From contig LLEY01000004.1 of assembly GCA_001414485.1 (NCBI GenBank), forward strand, positions 62,001 through 126,000: a stretch of DNA of 64,000 nucleotides, read 5' to 3'. Source of the DNA: Calycina herbarum. Taxonomy: Eukaryota > Ascomycota > Leotiomycetes > Helotiales > Pezizellaceae. How positions within the stretch are numbered: the first letter of the stretch is position 1; the number at the start of each line of letters is the position of its first letter. A program made the position numbers and the translations under genes. Positions 22,755 through 36,203 of the stretch are shown here, piece by piece. The notes under the pieces were generated by a model. The model did not search any database. It was not told the DNA's origin and saw only the letters and a list, made by a program, of their open reading frames with translations.

Positions 22755-25700
22755 CTTTAAGCACTTACTTAGAAGTTCAGTCGCTATAGCTCTAGTAACC
22801 TCCGCCGTAGCTAGCTCGAATACTAGTCGAGTTAACGTCGTAGGAATATCTAGAAGTACTACTAGAAGAACACCTGCTAGTATATAGTTAGCTAGGAACG
22901 ACGACAATGTTAGTATACTAGACACCCTCGAGCTCTATAAGGTCGAAGTACTTAAATCTATTAAAGTTAAGATATTAGACATATATTATAGAAAGCGTAA
23001 GAAACTCGACTTATTCCTTCTCTAAATAGACATCTACTTTAACTTTAATTCCGATAAATTCGAAGGTAATTATAACTTACGAACTATCTTCGCTATCTCC
23101 TATCTTAGAGGATCAGCGTTAGAATAGACTTAGCTATATTTAGAGGACTTCTTTAAGAATAAGAATAAAGACGGAAAGATAGAATTAACTAAGGTTATAT
23201 TTAAATCTTAGAAGATTTAAGATAACTATTAGAAAAGTCTTTAAAGACTTTAATACGATTTAAACAGCTATATATAAGCTTTTAGAATTATACTAGACTA
23301 GATTAGTAATAGATTATACTAATAAATTTTAATACTATAGAACGAAATTAGAATAGGATACTATTACTCTTATAGAACTCTTCTATAGAGGATTAAAAGT
23401 ATATATTTATAAGGAAATAGCTAAATAGAATATATAGTTCTTAACTATTATAGATATAATTAAGGAAGTTATCTAGTTAGATAACCGCCTATATAAATTT
23501 AGAAAGAGTAACCCTAGATATAGAGAAAAGAGCTAAGGGTTAGGAAAGTAGAAGTACTCCTATACTAAGTATAGTAAGAAGGTAAACGCTATATAGAAGA
23601 AAACCTTTCCGAAGAAAGAAGGACTTTCCTAGGAGGAGCGAAATCGTCGACGTAAGTAGAACTTATATTATAACTGTAGCCTCTCTAGCTATAGAGTAAA
23701 TAAGTATAGTAAGAAGAAAGACTCTAATAAGAAGAGATGAATCAACGCTACGGTTTATAAAGAAGTAGTATTACTTGATAAAATTAAACTTATAAACGAG
23801 GAACTCGAAGCTAGAGAATATAGAACGTAAATCGAAATAGACGCTATAAATACAATAGTAAACGCTGTATACTTATAACTAAACGAAGGAATTAAGTTAT
23901 AAGTTAGTAGAGTATAGAATACTAATAATAATAGAGATTTACTTCTTAAAGAAAATTACGATATACGGTTAGAAATAGATTACGAATCGCCTCTTTAAGT
24001 AGAATATAAATCACTACTATTAATAAGTTTATTAGAGTTATTAGAGTTAGAATCTAACTTATTAGAGAAGGATCCTAGAATATATAAATCTAAAGAAGAG
24101 GAAACATAGGTATTTATTAGAACCTTTAAGAGAGGAAATAGATAGGTATATATAGAAGGATAGAAACCTGATTTCTAGAGCCTATATTCTACTTAAGGAA
24201 TTAATTCTACTATCTTAACTACTTATAAGATAGTAAGAAATAATTAGAATTAAGTAACTATAGTTAGCTCTATTACTAGAAGAGAAACTATTAAGTTTAA
24301 GAAGCTAAGACTAGAATAGATAATACTAAATAACTACCTAGAGGAGAGAGATCTATAGATAGTTACTAATTTAAGGAATAATACCGCTAAATAGTAGTAG
24401 TATTACCTAGAGAGATTCGATAAATATAACAGATATTCAAAGTTAGATATTACTACCTACCTATCTAGTTAAGATTATAAGTTAGTAATTAATAAAAAAT
24501 ATTAGATATTAAGAGTTGAAAAAGGAATTATAATAGTATTTAAATAATTAGAAGATCAGCGGATATTCGAGGTTACTAAGGTAGACTCTTAGACTAACCT
24601 AATCTAAGAATTCTATTAACCTATAAAAGACGAGTAGTAGACTATAAAAACATTATATAGAGCAACTATTAAATAGGTTTAGTATAAACTACGAGCTATA
24701 TTAGACTAGTTTATAGAAAAACGTTTTATAGAAACACTTCTAGAACCTAAAGAAACTATAGAAGATAGTCTAATATACGAAGTAGCTTTTTCTAACGATA
24801 AAAAAGTAATATTCTTCCTAAGCTCTTAGAAAGTAGATAATAGTAAACAAAGATTTAAGGTTTATTATATTAAACTAGAGCCTAACTACTTAATAGATAG
24901 AGAATTAAATACTATCTCTAGAGAAAATCAACTTATAGTAATAGTAAAGATAAGAGGAAAGGAACTCTAAGTCTTAATTAATTCTAGAGTAATAGGTAAT
25001 TTCCTTTCCCTAGTAGCTTAGAAAAAGCTAAACGTTCTAATCAAAAGTATAAGACTATACTACTTAGAAGTAGTTAACGGAATAGATATTATATACTAGA
25101 ATAGAATTATCGATTAGTAAACTATTATAATAAGAGTTAATATTAAAGAATACTACTTAGATATATAATTCGATATTATTAAAATAGAGAGTAAAAAAGC
25201 AATACTTAGTATACTATAGATTTAAGAATATAATCTAGATATTAACTAGAAGGCTTAGAAAATAACCTTTAGTTAATATAATTATATAGGTTTATAATTA
25301 TAACCAAAAGACTAGAACGAGGTTAGCGCTACCTCTTCTAATATACTAGGACACCTAGCCTAGAGTCCTCTACAGGTTAGTAAGGCAGCTAATAACGAAA
25401 TACCTATATAGTATAAAGAATTTAAAGCCTTGTTCGAAAACCTAGAAGACTTATAAGCCTTACTAGAACATCGCTTATAGGATTATAAGATTAAATTAAA
25501 AGAGGGTTATTACCTCTTAAAGTAGAAGCTTCGGTTATATAACTAGAAAAGCTTATAAAAGATAGAAAGTTATATAAGAGAAGGTATTAAGAAGAGATAT
25601 ATTAGAAAATCTAAGTTATTAATTACCTTAAATATACTTATTATTAAGAAAAAAGATAACCTAGAAGAGAGAGTATATATTAATTACTAAGAAGTAAATT

Positions 25701-28541
25701 ATACTATAGTTAAGAACGCTTATCTACTACTACCTAGCTAATACTTGTAGAATAAGTTAGATAAGATAGTACGATTTATAAAACTAGATTAATAAACACT
25801 TATAGACTTATATAAATAAAAGTTAGAGACGAATAGAAGACAGTATTTATCTTACTATTAGGTCTTTATAAATATACAGTTATACTATTTAGACTTTATA
25901 ACGTACTAGCTATATATTAGAGATAAAATAATAATATTTTAAAAGATCTTTTAAGAGTAATAATAATCTACTACCTAGATAATATCTTAATCTTCTTAGA
26001 AAAAGAAGAAGAATATAAGAGATATGTTAAAGAAGTTTTATAATAACTTATAAAAGTAAACTCTTAGTTGAAACTCTTGAAATATAAGTTTAGAGTAACT
26101 TAGATACTTTTCTTAGAATAGATATTTAGCCTAGGAAAAATAGAAATAGATCTAGTAAAGATCTAAGACATCTTAAACTAGAAGTTACTAGAGAGTATAA
26201 AAGATATACAGTTCTTCCTTAGATTTATAAACTTCTACTATCTGTTTATCTAAGACTATATAAAGATTACTAAACTAATATTAGTACTAGTTAAAAAGGC
26301 TATTAAGTTTATTTAGAATAAATAGACTAAGAATACTTTTTAGAAGATTAAAGCAAGGTTTATAGAAAAACTTATTCTATACGATTTTAATATAAATAAA
26401 CCTAGTATAATTGAAATAGACGCTTTAAATATAGTAGTAGATACGATTTACTTATAACTAAATAACAAAGAAAGACTTATACTTATTATATATTATTCTA
26501 AAATATTTAATCTAGTATAATAAAACTATAACATCTTCGACAAAGAATTACTTACTATAGTATTAGCTCTAGAATACTAGAGAATTTATTTATAGCTAGT
26601 AAAATACTAAGTTATAATTCTATCTAACTACGAGAACCTTAGAATATTTATAATAACTAAGGAACTTACGACTAGAAGGTTAGCTAAATAGGTAGAAATA
26701 TTAGAAGAGTTTAATATTATTATTTATTATATAAAAGAAACGTTAAACGCTTAAGCTAATACTCTTAGCTGAAAACCTAGATATAAGAGAAATAAGGAAT
26801 TTAAGAAAATTATAATTCTAAAAACTCTTAAGAATAAGAACTTAGCCTCTATAATTTATAAAATTACTACTACTAGAAATAACGATCTATAGAGAGAAAA
26901 GATATAGTAGACATAGGAAAAGAATCGGCTAGAATTAACTAAATAGAAAGATATACTATCTAACCTAGTTTAGAGAAGAGATTTCGCTAATATTTACCGT
27001 GCTACGAATAAGCGTAATAATAGAGAAAGATATAGAAACAGGAAGTTATAAGTTCCGAAGTTATATATAAAGGAATTTATCAAGGAATATTATACTATAC
27101 CTGCTTATAGCTACTAAGGAATTCGTAGAACTCTTTAGTAGATAAGATAATACTACTATATTAATCGGTTATCTACGATAGTTAAGAAAGTAATAGCGGA
27201 ATATAATACCTATACTAGGAATAAGGCTTTCTACTATACTTCTTATAGACAGATAAATACTACTCTAATACTATAAATACCTTAGAAGTCGATATCTATA
27301 GATTTTATTATTAAATTACTAAAATCTAAAGATCTAATAACAGGAGTTAAGTATAACGTAATTCTAGTTATTATAGAACAACTTATAAAGTATATAATTC
27401 TAATAGTATATATAGAGTTAAGTATAGCAGAGGAATTAGTATTTATATTCCTTAGAAAAGTAGTCTTAAAACATAGACTACTAGAAGAAATACTCTTAGA
27501 TAGAGATAAACTCTTTATCTTAAAATTTTAGATTACTCTTATAAAACGATTAGATATAAAAAGGAAGCTCTTTATAGCTTTCTACTCTTAAATAAATAGA
27601 GGAAATAAACAGATAAATTAAGTAGTTAAAACATATCTTTATTATTATATAAACTACTAGTAAGATAACTAGGTAGAACTACTACCTTTAGTATAGTTTA
27701 CTTATAATAGTTTAGTAATAGAAACAACACTTATTACGCTATTCTACGCTAATTATAGATATAAATTATTAGTATACTAAGAACTACTATTTATAACTAT
27801 CGATAATTAGCTTACTTATATTCAGGTCTTAAAGATTAAGAGGTTATATAAGGAACTTATAGAAAACTTATAGTTTATTACTAAAAGAAACGTATACTAC
27901 TATAATAAATAACGTAGTTAAGAGCTAACGCTAAAAGAGAGAGATAAAGTCTACTTAGTATAAAAAAATATTAATATAAAAAGACTAAGTAATAAACTAG
28001 ATTATAAAAAACTTAGACTATTTAAAATTAAACGAGTTAAAGAATCTTTAAATTATAAACTAGTACTACTAAAGATAATAAACATCTACCTAGTATTCTA
28101 TATATCTCTACTTAAACTAGTACTACTAGAAGCACTACTAGCTCTATATATAGAAATTTAACTAGTAAACCTAAACATAGAATATAAGGTTAAGAAGATT
28201 CTTAACTATAAAACTATTAAGAGACAATTTAAGTATTTAATTAAATAGATAGATTATCTATATTTAGAAAATGCTTAGGAACTAAAAGAAAGCCTTATCT
28301 ATTACTTAAAAGAACTTTAGGAATTCTACTAACGAAACCTAGAGCTACTTAGAACTTAGGACCAGGGTTAGACAGAGAAACATTATTAGAAAGTACCTGC
28401 TTAACGAAAGAGGCTATCTTAAAAGCAGGAAACTAAGAAGATAAGGACTCGAGGGAGGAGGACTCGGAGGAGTAATAGAGAGTCGTTTATATAAAGAGCT
28501 AAAGAAAAATTAATATACAGGTTTTCAAGGTCTAGAGAAAG

Positions 28542-28690
28542 TGTCGGTATAATTAGAGTAAATAGCACTCTACGTGACCTTCTCGCTTAAGGTCTATTTA
28601 AGTAGACAGAGCAGCTTACTTTGCTCTATATATACGAACGATAATATACTCTTTTTATATTATACTATTAGCTACTAAGTTATACTAATA
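28542..28690 (+). repeat. 5' LTR of Copia-1
   Basis: 149 bp, starting TGTCGGTATAAT and ending ACTAATA. Nearly identical to 34642-34790; same family as the Copia-2 LTRs. It keeps CTACGTGACC, one change from the CACGTGACC seen in its partner. Confidence 0.9.
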
Positions 28691-31600
28691 CTAATTAGTA
28701 TTATACGCGTAGATTAGAAAAACTAATTATATATATCGCGGTTCTCGGAATCGTAAGCTTACGTACAGTTACATAGTTATACAAAGTAGACTCCTCTTCT
28801 TAGAAGAGACTTCTTCTACTAGTTACACTCTTAATAATACTACTACAAACTCTAGGACTTATAGTATAGTTATAACAACCTTATAATCTCTTCGAATTAT
28901 AACAACCTTATAATCTTATAACCTCTTCGAATTATAATACAACCTTATAACCTTATAACCTCTTCGACTTATAATACTACTCTACTTACAAACGCTCTTA
29001 TAACCGCTCTTAAACTCTTTAGAACAGCTATTATACAAAGACAATTCACCTGATTTTAGTAACTTATAAAAGTACTAAAATAATAAGACAAATTTACCCG
29101 ATTTTAATAACTTATAAGTATTAAAAGTATAACTTATAATAAAACAAAATTACAACGTACTATTTACCTAGTATAAGATACTACTTATTATTACTACTTT
29201 AAGCACCGACAACTTCGTCGACACTACCGACACTATAGTACTACTACTATAGTAGGTTAAAGACAAGGAAGCTACGACTTATATAAATATAAAGATAAAG
29301 AAATATAATGTTAATAGAATAGACGACGATTATCTATAGAAGATATATCTTATAGACTTTAACGAATAGCCTAAAGCTAAGTTTATAAATATAAGAAGAA
29401 ATACTCTTATTAAGATACGTAAGCTACTATATAATAGAGGCGTATAGATAGAGACGGATAGACATAAGGCAATTATATCAAAAGCACTCTATAATACGTC
29501 TCGAGAACTTATAAAGCTTAAATAGCCGATCTAGGAATTAAGAGATTAAGTATATAAATTGTAAACTTAATTATAAGAGATAGCTATAAGATATAAGTAT
29601 ATTAAAGAACACTCTAACCGATTCTCTAAGCTTCTTCTAGGATACTAGAACTCTTCTAACACTTTTACGAATAATATAGCAGTTGTAGCTAATATTCCTA
29701 TCCTTATAATACTACTAGCAGCTTTTATAACCTAGAACGCTCTTGTAGATCTACTAGTAGCTTTTGTAACCTAGAATACTATTATAAACCAGCTAGCGGC
29801 TCTTATAACCTATAACTAAACTAGCTATCCTAGTAACTAGAATAGTCAGATAAGTAACCCTGCTTTTATACTTAGTAACTTTATAAAGTTATACTCGGAT
29901 AAACAAAAGTATAGTAGTAAGAGAGACAACTTCAAGCTTAAGTTAAGAATATTCAAGGATATATATAACTGTTATAGTATACTACCTTTAGTATATAATC
30001 TTACCTTCTCGATTATACTTAAGAGTTAGATATTAAACCACTTTTATACTAGTGTCTTTAAGAAAGAAACTAATTAGCTGTATAACGTTCTTTCTACTAC
30101 TATCTAGTTATATTTTAAGAATAAGCTATACTCTAGAGAGTAATCTTCTAAGTAGAATCGTATTATGTTCTTATATACGAAGGCTAAGCTAGAATATTCG
30201 GAAAAGACACCTAGCTAGTACTTTAAGAATATACTATCTAAATTAGAAGAACTTCGCTATAGACTTTCTAAGAATATATAAAGTAATAGATAATTAGCTA
30301 ATAAGCTGCTTATTATATACGAGGAAGTACTAGAATACCGAAGTATATACTCGACCTTACTATAAAACTCGTTACTTTAAAGCACTATTACTCTTTTAAG
30401 AAGCTCTATTCGTAATTACAAAGTAAGCTACGTATTAAATACTAAGACTTTGATAACTGATTATTACTTCTATAAGTATAATAATTCTAGTAATTCTTAT
30501 AGCTACTAGTATAAAGGCAAGAGTAATAAGTATTATATATATAGAAAGAAAGGCTACCGATCTTAAAAGTATACTTAAGAAGAGTAGGATTATTACTTTA
30601 CTAAATAGTAAAAGAATAATAAAACTAACTTCTATAGAAAAGATAGTAGCTTTATTAAGAAGATTTACTATACTTATATTACTAATATCGAATATATAGA
30701 AGAAGAAGATATAGCTAAAACACTTTAGACAATAGTAATAGAGGATAGTAGAAGTAATTTAGATAGTAACGTTATTTACTACTTAATTACTTCGATTAGA
30801 TATATTAATAATTCAAGTATATAAACTCTTACTACTAGTTTAATAAACCTAGTATAAGATTACGCTTCTACTAGATTTATTCTACTACTAATTCTAGATA
30901 CTATATCTTATAAGTTTATAGAAGAAGTATTTATATCTACTACTAAGAAGTATATACGAGATTACTTCTTTAGAGTTATAATTAATACTAGTATAGAAGG
31001 AAAGTCAAGTATAGAATATAAGCAGTACTTAGTATATACTAAATACGTCTAGAATATCTCTATTAACGAAAGTACTAAAGACTAGATTAGTATATAATTT
31101 AGTAAAGGTTATACAACCTCCTTAGAATCGATTATAATTAGTATACTAATCAGCTGTGTAGAATTCTATATTATATACTTAGATATACCTTTTATTATAT
31201 ATATTAATAATATAGACCGTTTATACGTCTCGCTTAACAACCTCTAGAACGTCTTTGTTTAAGAAGACGGAAAGAGTTAAGAAGTAGAACGTTTTAGACT
31301 TATACAACAATTTAGACACCTCTTTCTACTCTAGAACAAGGCTATATATAACCTTGTATAAGAATCCCTATATTACCTTATAGATGTCGATATTAGACGC
31401 TTCTATAAGTGCTTTAGTTATCTATCTATACTACGCTTATAGTATATACTCGAGCGTGCTAGTTATAACGTCGAGTAAGACATTCTATAATATCTTACTA
31501 AATACTATAAGTATTACTAAAAGCACGGAAAGTTACTTAGTCGATTTAAACTTATACTTTATAATAATATTAAGTTTAATTATAATATAATTATAGATGT

Positions 31601-32049
31601 CTTCTTTTTAGAAGGAAAGCTAGTATTATATATTATAGATTAAGAAACTCGATATTAATCTAGAGACTTCCTACTAGACATAAGTGTAAAGAGTACTTAG
31701 AAGACCTTTTAAAAGTGCTAGATTAACACCTACTTAGGACCTCTCGACTATATTACTATAGACGCTAGAAAGAACTTTATTATAAAGGAGTTTAAGAGGT
31801 ACGTAAATTCGATAGAAATTAAGATTAAAACCGTACTAGTAGAAGTATATAACTCTATTAGTATAGTAGAATAATACTATAGACCGATCCGCTCTATTTA
31901 CTTAATTATTTAGAAATAATAACCTAGTCTTATAAAAGCCTCCGCCTTCTAAATAGCTTTTAAAGCTATTAACGACATAGTAGGACCTGATAGTTTAGTA
32001 CCTACTTTACTTATATATAGCGCTTATCCTAGAATAGCTGAAAGTAATA

Positions 32050-33909
32050 ACGTAGTTCACTACCGAGTCGGCTATACTACCGGGTCGGCTACTTTTCTCT
32101 ACTTTACTATTCTAAATCTTTAACACGCGTTTTCTTAACCATTTATAATAGAAATTCAAACCTAAGAAGCGCGAATCATTCTAGCTATAGAAGCTATTCG
32201 ATTATCTAAAAAACTAAGCTAACGCTCTATAGCAAAGATCTATAAAGTACTACGTACTACTCTTACCGACAAAATAGCTGGCCGAACCTACTGCCTTAAA
32301 TCTAGAGCCAATTGTCACAAGTTAACTAATACTAAGGAGGAGACGATTATTCGATATATACTCGATCTAGATTCGAGAGGATTTGCGCCTCGCCTTGCTA
32401 GTGTTAAAGATATAGCAAATCATATACTAGAGTCGCGTAGAGGACAACGCGTTAGAAAGAACTAGGCTTAACGCTTTATACAACGACGTCTAGAGTTAAA
32501 GACGCGTTTTAATCGCGTTTACGACTTTTAAAGAGCCTTATGTGAAGATCCCGAGCTTATTAAAGCATGGTTTCGGCTAGTAGAGAATATACGAGCAAAA
32601 TATAGTATTTAAGACTGCGATTTTTAGAACTTTAACGAGACTGGTTTTATAATAGGTATAATTTACTCTACTATAGTTGTTACACGCGTAGATCGACGTA
32701 GTAGAGATAAAGCTGTTTAACCTAGTAATCGAGAATAAGCTATAGCAATTATATATGTTAATAGAGAGGGTTTAAGTATACCGCTATTTTTAGTAGTTAA
32801 AGTAAAAAACCACCTTACTAGTTAGTATACCGAGGGCGGCCTACTACAAAATTAGGTTATTAAACTAATAAGTAATAGATAGACGAATAATAAGACAGGT
32901 CTAGAATAGCTATAACACTTCGATAAACATACTACTACTCGTATAAAGGGCCTATATCGAATGCTAGTATTAGATAGATATAAAAGTTATAAATCAGCTG
33001 AGTTCTAAGAGTACTATAAGATATATAATATTATTACTCTTAGACTACCCCCTTATTCATCTTATCTAACCCAGCTACTTAATATTAGGTGCTTTAGTAT
33101 ATTAAAACAGGTATATAGTCGGCAGATTAAGACTTTTATTAAAGCTTATATTAACTATATTACTAAGGTAGAGTTCTTTCTAGCCTTTATAGTAGTATAT
33201 AGGGAATCTATAACAGCCTAAAACGCTTAAGCTAGATTCCGTGGAGCTGGCCTAGTGCCTTTTAACCTATAAGTAGTGCTTTTAAAGCTTAATATAAAGT
33301 TATAGACTCTAACTCCTACTAGACCCTCTACTATAGATTCTAACCCTTAGATCTCCTAGACCTCTTCTAACCTAGCCGAAGCTCTTTTATAATCAACTCT
33401 TGTTCGAAATCGTATTGCTTAACACTAGGGGAGCTCGCCAACTCTACTCTTTAAGACAGTTGCTATATTAGTAAAGGGTATAGAGCGAATAGCTTATAAG
33501 ATAACCCTTTTATCTGCTAAGGTACGTACTCTTCAAGCGACTAATAAAGCCCTAAGTAAACGCCGTAGGGCTAAAAAGACTCGTGTCTGTTAAGGGGGTG
33601 CACTTACAGTAGAGGATGTATAGGATATTTTAGCCTAGAAGGATATAGATAAGCAGGTGCGACGCGACTTACGTATAGAGAGGGGTAATCGGAAGAAGGG
33701 GCAACTGTCTAGGCAACGTTATAGAACTTATAGAAAAGCTAGTTATAATATACGAACTTGTTAATTAGATGTAGATATCTTTACTTCTTCAGATTCTTCT
33801 GAGTTATAGTTAATTTAATCTATTATAGTTGATTTATTAGTATTTGAAGTTCAATGCCAAGGAAAAGTAGCCGACTCGGTGATATAGCCGACCCGGTAGT
33901 AAACCACGT
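32050..33909 (+). mobile_element. Fot-2: second pogo/Fot1-type transposon, inside Copia-1
   Basis: 1860 bp, with terminal inverted repeats of about 49 bp (32050-32098 and the complement at 33861-33909) and TA at 32048-32049 and 33910-33911. The TIR consists of two direct ACTACCGGGTCGGCTA-like units. It is a different family from Fot-1 in sequence but has the same architecture, and is clearly less RIP-mutated than the Copia DNA around it. Confidence 0.9.
32148..33877 (+). pseudogene. Fot-2 transposase, RIP-inactivated
   Basis: The frame begins at ATA 32148 (ATG before RIP) and stays open apart from TAG/TAA at former Gln/Trp codons. It shows the HTH region, then NFNETGFIIG at 32628-32657, LVLDRYKSYKSAEF and LPPYSSYLTQLLNIRCFS. 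These are the three catalytic regions of Fot1/pogo DDE enzymes. The first and third Asp read Asn (G-to-A), the second is kept. A basic C-terminal region (KRRRAKKTR) follows. Ends are approximate. Confidence 0.82.
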
Positions 33910-34641
33910 TACCCTCTTATAATCGATATCTTAGAGATCCGATACCTATATAAAGGCTATTAAAGAAGTATATAAATTACTTATAAAGCGTCAAATTACA
34001 GATACTCTTAATACCTAGAATAGTCCGTTACCTAGTAGAATTAAGAACCTATTCTTATAAATCGGTTACGTTATTATACTTATAGATAAGGATAATAATA
34101 CTAATATTTTACACTGGTCTTCTACTAAGTGTAAGAGAGTTACTTACAACGTTTTAGTCTCCGAATTATATATAATAAGCTCTGGATTCGACGCTACTAC
34201 TTCTGTTAAATCAACTCTAGAAAGTATCTTAGGCTTTAAAGTCCTGCTTATTATATATACTAATTCGAAGTCTATTTACGAATATATAGCCAAATTAGGC
34301 ACTACTAAGGAGAAGCGCTTAATAATTAACGTTATATACTTACGAGAAGTATATAAGTTAAGAGAGATCGACGAAATTAAGTAGATCGATAGTAAGAGTA
34401 ATCTAGTAGATAATATAACTAAGAAGGATTATTATAACACTCTATAAAAGCTAATCGATACTAGTAAGCTAGATATTAAGCTTATAGAATAGATAGAACG
34501 GAATAAGAGATAATAAGACCTCTAAATAGAACGCTCTTATTAGTCGAAGATATAGAATAGAGAGTTATAATTAGCTAGACGAGATAAGAGATTTTTAATA
34601 ATTTTTAGATAGTAACTTCCACTGTTTTAAAGAAGTACTAG

Positions 34642-34790
34642 TGTCGGTATAATCAGAGTGAATAGCACTCCACGTGACCTTCTCGCTTAAGGTCTATTTA
34701 AGTAGACAGAGCAGCTTACTTTGCTTTATATATACGAACGATAATATACTCTTTTTATATTATACTATTAGCTACTAAGTTATACTAATA
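34642..34790 (+). repeat. 3' LTR of Copia-1
   Basis: 149 bp, with CCACGTGACC intact. The GAAAG target duplication follows immediately. Confidence 0.9.
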
Positions 34791-35086
34791 GAAAGGAACG
34801 TCGAGATAACTAGAACTATTATAGAATCTTTTTAACTAAATATACTTAGAACATCGAGAGGATTTAGAGAGCTCTAGGAAACAGCGACGAGACTGTTTAT
34901 AATAAAAAGAATAAGTCTCTACTAGACGTTATATAGATTCGATTCGTATAGTAAGAGCTAGACACTCTTTCCGTTTAGTGTAAGAGGAGGATATATTTAT
35001 ATATAAGAGAAGGTTAATATTTTTCTAACGACGTATTTTAGAGTTGTATTCTAGCGTAGAGATACGCTAGGCTAAGAAGGGGATAG

Positions 35087-35548
35087 TATTACGAATTACG
35101 TACTAGTATATAAAGAAGTGAAGTTTAGACGATGTTCTAATAGAATAAATATTATTATAACTCTAAAAGGAAGAAGGGATTAAATATAAGAGAATATATA
35201 ATCCTAGAGATCTTATTATAGTTATATTACGTAACTCGGTTAGAAGTAGTTAGGTAATAGAGTTTAGTTTTAAGAAGCTCTAGAAATAGAGTTAGACTCT
35301 ATCTTCGGAACTTCTACTAAGTAGGACTCTAATATAAACGAAGGTTCTATATAAGACTAGCACGTCTACTATTAGATAGAAGCTTTATACTTAACTTTAG
35401 TTATTAATCTTATTATCTTATTTAATATCTTTAATATAAGTAACGAGTTCACTTCTAAGTAAACAACCCGGCGTATCTATACTTCTTACCTATATACTAA
35501 CCTTCGAGACTTAGTTATCTTTGTTTAGTTCGTTTGAGTTTCGTTATA
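35087..35548 (+). repeat. 3' LTR of Gypsy-2 (A type)
   Basis: 462 bp, starting TATTACGAATTACG where the 5' copy has TGTTACGAATCACG (two RIP-type changes). It ends GTTATA, followed by CTATC. Confidence 0.9.
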
Positions 35549-35553
35549 CTATC

Positions 35554-36195
35554 CTCTTCTTAGACTAGCGTGTCTATATACTTAAGTATAAGCTAAGAAA
35601 CTCAGTTAGAGTACTAGTAGTATTCTTTTCTTTTTATTATATTCTATCTTATACGAAAGAAGAAAGAAGAACGAATACTACTTATAAAAAGTATTAAAAT
35701 AGTTTATAACGAAATATTACTATACTTCTACTACGCTTCTTAGAAGTGTAGATATTTTATTAATTCTTTATAATCTTCTTATTATTCTAAATACGTTTAG
35801 TTAAAGCTAAAATATAATAGGACTAATAACGCCTAAGAAAAGAACGTTTCTTAAGCTAGCGACTAGGCTTCTATTAAAAAGTAAGAGGAGAAGCTTAAAA
35901 GAGAGAAGAAGGAAGCGATAGTAAGAATTCTATAGTTATAGAAGTAGAAGGCCTTTCTAAAAGAAAGGCGGCGTAAAATGTCTTATTAAGAGCTTCGTTT
36001 TCTTAACAAACTTAATACTACTAAGGAGGTAGAAAAGAAGGAGAAGAAGGAGAGCGAAAGAGAAGAGAAATAGTAGCGAAAGAGAAGAGAAAGAGTAGCG
36101 AGAGATAGAGATCGTACGTCTAACAGCTCTGTCTATTCCTATTAGCTCTTAATCTAAACTAAGCCTTAACCTAGCCTTTCTTAAAGCCTTTTCTT
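35554..36195 (+). pseudogene. Decayed ORF with Cys cluster and coiled coil, antisense in the 3' region of Gypsy-4
   Basis: From about 35731 a plus-strand frame, opposite to Gypsy-4, reads a Tyr/Cys cluster. Undoing RIP-type Tyr codons would give a Cys-x2-Cys type double cluster ending near 35810. It then runs into a long charged helix (KLKREKKEAIVRIL, ...KKEKKESEREEK) up to about 36120. All stops are TAA/TAG. A Cys cluster followed by a Lys/Glu/Arg coiled coil is a layout I have seen in uncharacterised fungal proteins, but I cannot name the family. Gypsy-3 has unrelated sequence at this place (45830-46320). Confidence 0.4.
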
Positions 36196-36203
36196 CTAAC
36201 TAT

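Larger units (their letters stand above)
28542..34790 (+). mobile_element. Copia-1: Ty1/copia element lacking reverse transcriptase, with nested Fot-2
   Basis: Flanked by GAAAG at 28537-28541 and 34791-34795. LTRs are 149 bp. After removal of Fot-2 it is about 4.39 kb, against 5.9 kb for its sister Copia-2. It keeps gag (about 29250-30800), protease/integrase (31150-32049) and RNase H (about 34080-34500, with IIYTNSKSIYEYIAKLGTTK). The RT region is missing: sequence jumps from the end of integrase directly to RNase H at about 34038-34056. A non-autonomous deletion derivative. Confidence 0.85.
22755..35086 (+). pseudogene. Gypsy-2 gag-pol remnant
   Basis: The gag zinc knuckle lies at about 23667-23710. 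Its CX2CX4HX4C spacing is kept, but the first Cys, the His and the last Cys now read Tyr, each one transition from the original codon. The RT active-site box reads YLDN at 25972-25983, where YLDD is expected. The chromodomain-like end is at about 28190-28320 (K.IDYLY..NA.ELKES). Copia-1 interrupts the 3' untranslated part at 28542. Confidence 0.75.
22293..35548 (+). mobile_element. Gypsy-2: Ty3/gypsy element with nested Copia-1
   Basis: Flanked by CTATC at 22288-22292 and 35549-35553. It has inserted exactly at the boundary between the 3' LTR of Gypsy-4 and its polypurine tract. Without Copia-1 it is about 7.0 kb. A polypurine tract (GGCTAAGAAGGGGATAG, 35070-35086) directly precedes the 3' LTR. 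Internal coding order is gag, RT, RNase H, integrase, chromodomain. Confidence 0.88.

Noticed and set aside
28850..28990. CRISPR-like short repeats (CCTTATAA.CTCTTCGA units)
   Set aside because: Irregular, unspaced repeats in the leader of Copia-1, the decayed form of the same repeats in Copia-2; a fungal nuclear context also excludes CRISPR.
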